Assembly: GCA_000697055.1 (NCBI GenBank)
Contig: JNDT01001304.1
Location: 1 to 30,829 of the forward strand
Direction: 5' to 3'
Length of the DNA stretch: 30,829 nucleotides
From: Saksenaea vasiformis B4078
Taxonomy: Eukaryota > Mucoromycota > Mucoromycetes > Mucorales > Saksenaeaceae
Under the pieces are notes generated by a model, which worked only from the letters and a program-made list of their open reading frames with translations, ran no database searches and was not told the origin of the DNA. How positions within the stretch are numbered: position 1 is the first letter of the stretch; the number at the start of each line of letters is the position of its first letter. The position numbers and the translations under genes were made by a program. This document shows, one piece after another, positions 22,677 through 30,829 of this stretch.

Positions 22677-22684
22677 TATAAATA
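22677..22684 (+). promoter_or_regulatory. TATA box (TATAAATA) of VTC copy C
   Basis: TATAAATA lies 186 bp before the ATG at 22870 and is followed by C/T-rich leader sequence. A GCACGTTT element (22685-22692) directly abuts it. The position is consistent with a core promoter with a leader of about 150 nt. Confidence 0.45.
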
Positions 22685-22869
22685 GCACGTTTCCTTGGTT
22701 TTCCCTTTGTGCGTTGTGTTCCCCTCTCATCGCTGACTGAACTTTCCTTTTTCTCCTTTTTTTTTTTTATAATCACCGCTCGTTTATAAATCATCACGAA
22801 TCGTTGTACTGTGCGCTTCTCGGTCCCCGATACCTTTCCCCCTTTTCTCTTTTTCTTTGTACTCTCTGA

Positions 22870-25405
22870 ATGAAGTACGGACTCGAGTTACAAGAAAACA
22901 TTTTTGCGCCGTGGCGTCTGTCATACGTGGCGTATGATGTACTGAAGCAAGAATTGAAGACTCGTACCCTAGATCGAACTTGGACTGATAGAGATGAAGC
23001 CGATTTTGTGCATTTGTTGGACAACGAGTTAACAAAGGTCTATGAGTTCGTCAATGCCAAATTGGCAGAGATTGACGCTCGAATTTTGTACTGTGAGAGG
23101 ACAATCCATACTTTGCAACGCAATCCCACCATGAATCCAGACACCAATTACTCTATTATGGACGAAGCGCTGACAGAAATTCTTTTCGACGTAAACGATC
23201 TCTCCCGCTTTACCCGCGTCAATTTCACCGCTATCCAAAAAATTATCAAGAAACACGATAGGTGGACAGGGATTGACTTGAAGCAGCAATATGTCCGTAA
23301 ATTGCGAGAAAAGCCGTTGGATAAGCAGCGATTCGACGTTGCTATTGTCTACATCTCAGCTCTCCATGACATTTGCCGAAACAGAGGTCAGCGCTCACCC
23401 GGAAATAGCGCCTCGGGCGGCGATCAAAATGCCTTTGAACGTGCAACAGCCAAATATTGGGTCCATCCCGACAACATCACCGAAGTCAAGGCAATTATTA
23501 TGCTTCACCTTCCCGTTCTGGTTTTCAACAAGAACAAGAAGTGGGAACCTTCAGATTCTGCCATTTCCAGCGTTTACTTCGATAATGAGAACTTTGACCT
23601 TTATACCGGCCGTTTACAACGTGATGAAGGCGCAGAAGCTATCCGATTCAGATGGTAATTTAACGACGGGCTTATCGATCATAAGCAGCAATATATTAAC
23701 CCTGTTTTCTTAGGTATGGTCCTTATGATACGAAAAGCGTCTTCATCGAGCGTAAAACACATCATGCCTCTTGGCTAGATGGCGCTTCCGTCAAGGACCG
23801 TTTCCGTGTAAATGAGTCCGACGTGAATCGTTTCGTCTCCGGTCAATATACGGCCCAACAGATCGCCAATCAGCTCACAGCCGAAGGTCAGAGCGAAAGT
23901 GCAGTGAAGGATGTCCATTTCATTGCCAACGGTGTCCAGAATTCTTTCCAAGATAAGGCGTTGCAACCCATGCTCCGCGTGTTTTACAACCGCACAGCTT
24001 TCCAACTCCCGGATGACCAGAAACTCAGAATCTCGCTTGATACTGACATGACCTTTATCCGTGAAGACCACTTGGATGGCCACATGAGACGAAACAACCC
24101 ACCAAACAATTGGCGCCGAACAGACGTCGGTATTGACCACCCATTTAGCCATTTGCCTGAAGAAGAAATTTTACGTTTCCCCTACGCCATTTTGGAAACG
24201 AAGCTCCAGACCCATCTTGGCCAGGCTCCCCCACAATGGTTGACTAAGCTTGTCGATTCGCACCTTGTCCATGAAGTTCCACGCTTTTCGAAATATCTTC
24301 ATGGTGCTTGCCATTTTTATCGTGAAAAATTGGCGCTTCTACCTTGGTGGTTGTCGGAGATGAATGTCGACATTCGCAAGGCCCGCCATGAAAACATTGG
24401 CTTAACTCGTTCCCGCTCATTCAAGCCCCTGATCGACGGTCGATATCGTCGAGCAATGATTGAGGAAAAGGAGCGTGCCAATCAACAGGCAGTTGTTAAT
24501 ACATCCTCGAGTACCCCAGGGAGTCCAACCGAAGACGACGTTGGTAGCAGCAGCAGCAGAGCGAACGAAACGGTGGGGTTGCTCAGCAAGCGGAACGTCA
24601 ATTCCCCCTCCGTAGGGCATCCGCTGTACGATCCTCCGACTGGGGCGCAGCGTCGACGCTCTGACTCCATTGACGAGCGCACTGCAGCTGCTTGGCAACC
24701 AGTAACTAATCGAAAAGAATATGCTACCATTGATCTCGGCCAATCAAACCACAACCAACCCCTTTTGCCCCCCGATAGTCGCAGCGGCAATGACAACCAT
24801 AGCACCATGGGAAAACGTGCTTCTCAGTCCTCGTTCTTGCCCGTTCCTCTTGGCGGTTTTTTTATCAATCGTGAGGGCAATCTATCTGCTATGTCCTCCA
24901 TGGAAGATCTCCGTAGCAGGGATGGTAAGATGGGCAAGTCGGCAGATGACGACGACGCAGCAAGCAAGAAGAGTAAGAAGAAGGTCAAGGTTGATCCAAA
25001 GACGTTCTTTGCCAATGAACGTACCTTTATCAGTTGGCTCCAGTTCTGTGCACTTTTGTTGACAGTTGCTCTCACCTTGCTTAATTTTGGTGACCAAACT
25101 GCGCATATCGTGGGTGGTATCTTTATCGGTCTTGGCGCTGCCGTCGCCATTTACGCCCTGTATCGATTTGAACAACGAGCTTGGTGAGTTGAAACAGGAG
25201 CGAAAAAAAAGGAGAAGAACTCACTGTTTTACTACAGGATGATTAACCGTCGTGTGGATGGTCGCTATGACGATTTGTGGGGACCTGCCGTGCTGTGTGT
25301 ACTGTTGGTGGGAGCTCTTGTTGTAAGTTGGATGCACAAGTTTTTTCTGCCATATTCACCTTTCTTTTTTCTTAGGTCAACTTTTACTTGCGTTTCCGGT
25401 CGTAA
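22870..25405 (+). CDS. VTC4: SPX-VTC polyphosphate polymerase (Vtc4-like), copy C
   Basis: Third and longest of the tandem VTC genes. Exons are 22870-23654, 23714-25183, 25238-25322 and 25376-25405, giving 789 residues; introns are 59, 54 and 53 nt. The SPX domain keeps [10 protein letters not shown] (123-132). The VTC domain retains all nine mapped catalytic positions: K195, R259, R261, K276, K289, R355, R367, E423 and K455. A Ser/Asn/Arg-rich linker of about 200 residues (480-680), longer than in copies A and B, leads to the membrane domain with [20 protein letters not shown], three hydrophobic helices, RYDDLWGP and the end VNFYLRFRS. The last coding exon is 30 nt. Length and linker resemble yeast Vtc2/3 (about 830 residues), while the intact active site argues for polymerase activity. 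Confidence 0.9.
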
Positions 25406-25704
25406 AAAAGGAAGACTTTTCGTGCTTCCCAATCATTTCATCATCATTTTTTATACCGAAAAGGTTTGACACGTACCTCTACCCAAGGAAAAAGAGAAAA
25501 AAAAACATACACATCTTCATACACTCATACATATATATCTTCAATCACTTTTACACCATCCTTCAACTCCCTTTTCCTTTAATTTTCTTATTCATGTGCT
25601 TGATTTTTACTTATGTATCATAGCAAAAGGTGCACCAAACAGATCAATAAAGACATGTGCTTCCTGAAGGTTTCAATGTCCGCACATGAACGTTCGTTGT
25701 GGTT
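25406..25704. other. 3' end of VTC copy C and upstream region of next gene
   Basis: T/C-rich sequence with a CATACA/ATAC-rich stretch around 25505-25545. No gene is visible. It must hold the terminator of copy C and the promoter of the following gene. Confidence 0.5.
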
Positions 25705-27030
25705 ATGACGCTTCGCAAAAGAGGACATCATAATAAGATAAGACAGAGCAGTTACACGTTTGATGAAGAGCCGAGTGGTTCTGCTTACAATTTCATTGAA
25801 TCTGGTGTGGGCTTTACAGTCGGCTTTATCGTTGGTAAAGCAACATGCAATTTTCGTCCTTTGACACACGATGCATAAGAAGCTAAACTTCCCATTAGAC
25901 GTGTTGAAAGGAACTCTCTTGGTTCTGAAACCTTTGTTTTCCGTCACGCTTGCTGTTTGTTTGATCGTTGCCCTGGTCAGATTTGGTTACCATGCATTGC
26001 TTGACATGATCTGTCCCATGGGTCTGATTGGCCCTTATGTTCCAGCATGTCGACCTTATCGTGAACCTGTTCCCGACTTCTCTCATTTTGTCAAAGTGCA
26101 AGAATCTCTATACGACACCGTCATGGCGCAGAATATTGAACCTATGTCGGTGCTGACACTTAAACGTTTTGAACTTGCCACACGCGATGTGCAGGTGATG
26201 ATCAAATTTTCTCAGTTGAAGGCTGCCAAACTCCTCGAGTCTAAATTGGGTGAATACATCGACAGATCACGAGCCTTTGGTAAAGATATATTGGTAAAGA
26301 CGAAGAATAAAATTAAACAATCGCTAATTCGAGGACAATGTGTTAAAGAGTTTGCGAGCACAGACACGAGGGGTCGTGGATAACTTGATCACTTACAATA
26401 CATTCACGCTTGCTAAACTGTCTGATGTGGAATCCAGAAAAGTGGGACGTCAAGAATTACGAATAATCTACGAGCAAGCAATGGAGCTATTTGGTAATAC
26501 GGAAAGAAGCGCACTACTCTCGTTAATGAAGAAAAAAATGCTACTTAGAAAAGGAAGCCAATCGACTAATTATGGCTACGCTCAAAGCACAGCAATCTCT
26601 GGACGAATTAGAGGAAGATCTGCGGTCGATTCATGAGATTGCGGTCCAAGAAGATAGTTATCAACGGAGCGAAATGCCCGATCTTCTGGGTGATTTAGTC
26701 AACATGGTCCAGGGAAAAGGGCTACAAAGACCACTTGTGGAGGAGAATCTTAAATTGCTGAAGCAGTTCGACTACGAACGTATGAAGGCGGCGCAGAGAT
26801 TGTTGATCATGTTGGATCGGATGGATACACTCCAGATGGACTTGGAGGAGCTGCGTACTCAAGTGGTCTCTCCAGTACTTACACTGGACATGATTCCTCT
26901 TGAAGTACATATAGAGAACATTGGAAAGGCCATTGAACGATTGAAGGCCGAAAAATTGATCTCAGGGGACGAGGCAGCTAGCAGCACTAAATCAACGGAA
27001 ACTTTACCGACGAGTCCCGCCGAATTTTGA
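25705..27030 (+). CDS. Membrane-anchored coiled-coil protein, unknown function
   Basis: I do not recognise the family. Four exons fit together: 25705-25834, 25899-26293, 26349-26493 and 26549-27030, giving 383 residues. The introns are 64, 55 and 55 nt. The first has GTAAAG, a CTAAAC branch point and CCCATTAG; the third has GTAATA and CTACTTAG; the second has a weaker AAAG acceptor. The N terminus is basic (MTLRKRGHHNK). Residues about 34-75 are strongly hydrophobic and contain one, perhaps two, membrane segments (core SVTLAVCLIVALV). A Pro/Cys-containing loop (CPMGLIGPYVPACRPYREP) follows. The remaining 270 residues are helical and charged, consistent with a long coiled-coil region, with a Ser/Thr/Glu-rich tail. 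Without the introns the gene would appear frameshifted twice. The layout suggests an organelle or nuclear-envelope tether, but that is inference. Confidence 0.75.
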
Positions 27031-27198
27031 TATGCATGGGTAGATCACTCTGCAGTTTTGAGACCATTATAGTATGTCGCTAGTGTATGATAATTTTGGT
27101 ACTGATTTACTTTACCAGCCCACACTTTTTAACCTAAAGCCCAAACCTCGTGGTTGAATTGATATTATTATGTTTATGAAAGTCAACTAGTGCCGTCC

Positions 27199-27650
27199 AT
27201 GCAATGGCAATATAAAACAGGATCACTGATACATGAAGGCTGTGTTTCATTTACTCCCAACGAAGAGTACGTTCGTCAACGGGTCATTTACACTCAAAGC
27301 ACTGACTGCATTGGAGACGGACGCTGGTCGCATCCGGATCTTGCCATGTTTTCCGCGGTTAATTGTTTGCCACAGGATCAAAGTATGATAGTGCAGCTCT
27401 TCAGCAGTAGAAGTGACTTGAAGTCGTTGGGAATTTGAAATGGAATGATCCTGTCATTCACATCGGGTGGACCTCGGAGTTCAACGGCTGCAACGGCCGC
27501 CAAGAATGTCTATGCATCAAATCCTCATTTATACGTATGATTAATCTCGGAACTGGTTCGTATATGGAAGTTGGTGCTAACTCTCGCCGCATAAACAAAC
27601 CATATCCATATTTCTTAATCTACCGCGTTCTACCATCCATCTTTCGTTAG
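27199..27650 (+). pseudogene. Frameshifted ORF remnant, unknown
   Basis: Two overlapping frames read as one protein interrupted by a single-base frame change near 27417-27435. The first (ATG 27199, stop 27436-27438) includes HEGCVSFTPNEEYVRQRV and DGRWSHPDLAMFSAVNC. The second (open from 27417, stop at 27650) includes LKWNDPVIHIGWTSEFNGC. The two halves have similar globular composition with many Trp, Cys and Gly residues. No intron signals fit the junction. This is either a decayed gene, a one-base assembly error, or chance. I do not recognise the family. Confidence 0.3.
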
Positions 27651-27656
27651 GTAACT

Positions 27657-29305
27657 AGTAAGCACTGTTACAGATAAAGAGGCATTACTCTAACAGGCTG
27701 CCTACTGGTAGGTGATATAATATGGAGCAAAAATCCATAAATGAATGAAGAGAGCGCGTGAAATAAGGGAAACCAAATCAAGCTGAAATATTTTATTCCA
27801 AGAAGATAAATGTAAGCTGTTGATGAGCTTGAAGTAGAAACGGGCAAAGAAGCAACAGAAAATTCAACTAAAGTACGTTAATCAAGGTCCTTTTTTTTTT
27901 TGGCTTGTTTCCAAAGTTGGGAACCATTTCCCGGATTGCAACCTTCGTACTGTGACCCAAGTCGGAAGCGTTGGCGTAATATTTGTTTAGACCTAGGATC
28001 ATGGTAGAAGCTAAGCCGGGGTATCATCTTACGATCCAAACGACACCATACCTCAGTGGTACTATCGTAAAAGTTTAATTAATACATAATGCTCCACGCG
28101 GCAGAAGAAACGGATAGCATCTGTCATGCTCCTAGGTTATTTTAACCCACATTCGATCGATGTTTTTGGTGATCTTATGTGTCAATATCTATACAGCCTA
28201 GTTCCATAGAACCTTACTTAGATAGTCGACCCATGTGAGCCTGCTTAGATTTTTATTGAAGCAAGAAGCCTGGTCCGCTTTATCCACTGAATTCAAGGGA
28301 GGAACGTTTACATCCATTCTTCACTTAAAAATAGATCAGTATACAAGCAATAAAGAGGCAGGTGTCAATAAGACCCACATGTTATGCAGGAGATCGCTCT
28401 CAGGTGGATCGCTTCTGGGAGAGTTCCCACATTGTAAAGATAGTAATGTTCCAAGAGCTTCGTCCCCCCCGAAACGATCATACTCCCAGATGAACGTTCC
28501 CGAGCTTGTCTTCGATAATTTGGAAAGCTTGTCGGTAATCCATTCGAAAAATACGTAGTCCGTACACCGGCTGTTCAAGAGTGACAAACTTTCTAAAGTA
28601 TTCTTCCAAATACATGTATACATATATATACATATACTTATGGTGCAGAAGGAACGAAAGTGAAAAGTCCAATTTACATTTTGAGAGGAGCACGACGTCG
28701 AGTACTAGTCCGACATTTGCTGATCCTGATATTGTCCGATGCAATCGTTATGCAAGTATGTAATCTACGTTGCTGGACTGTAATTGGATCCGGGTTAGAT
28801 CTGTTCTTTGGAACGCTTCCAAACTTAACATGCATCTCAAAGTCCTTTCCATGACATGTATGGATAAGATACTCCAAAATACATTATGGACTAAAATGGT
28901 GCCTTATGCAGGGACTGTTAAATGATCGTTCGTAGTTCTTCAGCAGGACTCCAGTTATGCGTTTGAGATCAAGCGTTATGTACAATGCCCGAAAGCGTGC
29001 TCCCACATGTTGATATCTATATGTAGCTGTCAATTATTGAGCATTCGCTGTGTAACCAGAGTCCGTATCGATAATGGTGAAACTCTACAGCAATACTCAA
29101 ACTCCCCTCATCTGTGTGGCATGGACAGTAAGCTCATCTGCCCAGAACGTATCTTTGCTGGGATCAAAAAAGGAACGGGAAGAGTAGAACATTCTGACGT
29201 ACGTTATGCCCGCCCATCCATGATATTGCCTCCTGCACAGACGTAAAGATGGTTTATCCTATCATTAATGTTTGGAGCACATTATCAAGCGTTTTAAGGA
29301 AAAAT
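27657..29305. other. Intergenic, no supported gene
   Basis: Several frames of 60-110 codons occur on both strands (for example plus 28235-28558, minus 28623-28336, plus 29007-29246). They lack ATG context, conserved motifs or splice logic, and overlap one another. An alternating TATA/ACAT run lies at 28612-28638. The region may include old transposon debris, but nothing identifiable remains. Confidence 0.4.
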
Positions 29306-30351
29306 CTATCGGATCATCCGTTCTGCTGTCAAAATACAGTCTACTCTCTCATCCGTGAGCTCCACAGGAATTACGCCCACATTCACCATCTGAGCCTCCA
29401 AAGCTAACGCAACTTAATAACAATAAATAAGTTGCTAGACATAGACCCATACGCATCTTACTTGTCTTTGGCACAGGTCGTCCGTGTTCTGCAGCCCATG
29501 CAGCACATTTTTTCAAGTAGCGATCATAATAGCTGGCGGTAGCGCGTGTGAATTAAGTGTGAGAACGGAGCTCCTATTCGTCACTCTTACCCCTTGCCAT
29601 GTCCAATTCTATTTCGTTGACTGTCAAACGCCATCCCTAAGAATAAGGTTATATTGTATGAGCCAAACAAATTGCTATGTGCTTTGGGTAGCACCAGGGT
29701 ATGATGATGATGGATTTAGGTGGCACGCTAGTTGAACGATTGCTGCAGATTTCGCTCAGGTGCACATGGTTTCCATTCCAGCAACTACCTACCCTAACCA
29801 AAAGAGCTGTAGTAGTTTACCTGGAACAATAATGAGATCCAACCCTTCCTGGTCCAGAGCTGGTAGACGAGATTAACGCAATGGGATCGCCTACAACAAC
29901 TTTCTGCTTACCATCCTCTCTCTGCTCTACTAAGGGTGGTTCTGGTATGTTCCATTTATTCCTGGGAAGCGACAGATAGTCTTCCCAGCCATTGATTTTT
30001 ACCATATCCATGGTGTCCTTTGTACAGCGCGGTACAAAACACGTCTTGTCTGTTATAAAGTTACTTCAAATATACTATTCCAAATAAGTTGCCTTACTGG
30101 ACGCCAGTACATGTCGAATAATGCCTTCTGTCTTTACTTCGCCTTTAGGCATATTGATGAAGACGCTAATGCGTTGACTTGCTTTGTACTCATCTGAAGC
30201 CAACAGCTTTTCTACAATGCGAGTGGCTAATCCAAGACTGAGTCAACAGTTGCATTGGTAGATACTAACACTCTGATTCTATGATTGCAGTGGGAATGGA
30301 ACGAAGACGCGAAGCAATGTCTTTACGTAAAGTTCGTTTCAGCGAATTCAT
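29306..30351 (-). CDS. FAU1: 5-formyltetrahydrofolate cyclo-ligase (MTHFS)
   Basis: This enzyme converts 5-formyl-THF plus ATP to 5,10-methenyl-THF, returning stored folate to one-carbon metabolism. Minus-strand exons are 30351-30270, 30226-30098, 30049-29912, 29859-29821, 29636-29591, 29532-29462 and 29412-29306, giving 203 residues, close to human MTHFS and yeast Fau1. Family motifs in order are the start MNSLKRTLRKDIASRLR, SVFINMPKGEVKTEGII, CFVPRC, DTMDMVKI, NKWNIPEP, then LDLIIVPGMAFD, RIGHGKGYYDRYL (substrate/ATP-binding signature) and a C-terminal ALALEAQMV..VPVELTD-type end. Introns are 43, 48, 52, 184, 58 and 49 nt. The fourth is unusually long, and its boundaries are set by the VPG-MAFD junction. 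The first intron is the least certain (donor GTTAGT, acceptor GGATTAG). Confidence 0.92.
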
Positions 30352-30829
30352 GAAGAAGAAGAACCAGCAAATAAAAAAATCTTGTCTTTAAAAGGCAAAC
30401 GAATTTTCACAATTGATCGTTTGCAACTCTACCGAGATTTCTCGCCGCTATTTTTTGAAGCACATACGTTTTAAGTTTGCGTAACAAATTTTGTATGCCG
30501 AGCGACCTCATCCTTCCCAAAAGTAACGAAGTTGTGTTCTGCGGGGAACCCGAAAAGAACCGAATTTAGCCGTGGTTGAACGAAAAGCCGCTGCACCAAA
30601 AAAAAAATCGACAATTCCATTCTCCGCTTTTTGTACCACAATTGGCTCGCCTGCGGTGTCTGTGGTGTTCTGTGCCAATAAAAATGACGAGTTAATCTTC
30701 GGAATCAGAAATCAGCGAATAAATACCTCCAGTTAATCTTCGGATGTTAAAGACAGCAAATACTGGATTTGGAATCAACGTTTGCGTCAGCTATGCTCTT
30801 TTACGTTCAAGTTGAATAAATTTAGCGCT
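30352..30829. other. Upstream region of FAU1, no gene seen
   Basis: AT-rich sequence with stops in all frames; it should contain the promoter of the minus-strand FAU1 gene. Nothing in it is recognisable up to the window edge. Confidence 0.5.

Noticed and set aside
26294..26548. Two apparent frameshifts in the gene at 25705-27030, one next to a poly-A run
   Set aside because: Both are explained by 55-nt GT-AG introns (26294-26348 and 26494-26548), the same size as others in the window, which restore one continuous frame.
28235..29246. Several frames of 60-107 codons on both strands, considered as transposase debris
   Set aside because: No catalytic motif, zinc finger or splice structure could be identified, and the frames overlap each other.
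29860..29911. Apparent frameshift in FAU1 before the LDLIIVPG motif
   Set aside because: A 52-nt intron with donor GTAAGC and acceptor CTACCAG removes it and joins the conserved motifs in frame.
30262..30290. Plus-strand branch-point and acceptor-like sequence (ctaacactctg to attgcag)
   Set aside because: It lies antisense within exon 1 and intron 1 of the well-supported FAU1 gene, and no plus-strand exon follows.
1..30829. tRNA or rRNA genes
   Set aside because: In a scan by eye I saw no T-arm GGTTCRANNCC-type box with matching acceptor stems and no rRNA-like conserved block; a covariance search was not possible.

Overview
This is a eukaryotic window, most likely from an early-diverging fungus of the Mucoromycota (Mucorales-like). 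The reasons are short GT-AG introns (mostly 43-75 nt) with CTAAC/CTAAT-type branch points, compact genes, fungal-type HAP5, DNM1 and VTC proteins, and a Fanzor relic, an element family known from Mucorales. The group assignment is inference from protein style; no rRNA or marker locus is present to prove it.

Layout. Positions 1-1219: AT/purine-rich DNA with small repeats and a possible 60-residue membrane microprotein. 1220-2691 (+): complete six-exon eIF4A gene whose first coding exon is only 5 nt. 3019-3323 (-): possible small spliced gene. 3324-5843: mostly non-coding, with purine tracts, a four-unit 25-bp tandem repeat and one isolated open stretch. 5844-6915 (-): complete six-exon HAP5/NF-YC. 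7584-10112 (-): decayed Fanzor (eukaryotic TnpB-like, RNA-guided nuclease family) with its signature motifs scattered over different frames. 10850-11277 (+): spliced fragment of unknown identity. 12233-14924 (+): complete eleven-exon dynamin-related DNM1. 14925-17070: long region without a recognisable gene.

17071-25405 (+): three tandem SPX-VTC-DUF202 genes, related to the subunits of the vacuolar transporter chaperone (polyphosphate polymerase) complex. The first and third keep all nine residues I could map to the yeast Vtc4 active site. The middle one has lost five of them and is probably a non-catalytic subunit. 25705-27030 (+): a four-exon membrane-anchored coiled-coil protein of unknown function. 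27199-27650 (+): frameshifted ORF remnant. 29306-30351 (-): complete seven-exon 5-formyltetrahydrofolate cyclo-ligase (FAU1/MTHFS).

The housekeeping genes (translation initiation, CCAAT transcription factor, mitochondrial fission, folate salvage) show no obvious shared pathway. The VTC trio is the one true functional cluster: the products probably assemble together in the vacuolar membrane to make polyphosphate under control of inositol pyrophosphate-sensing SPX domains. All exon structures were deduced by hand from splice signals and protein-family conservation and have no transcript support here.
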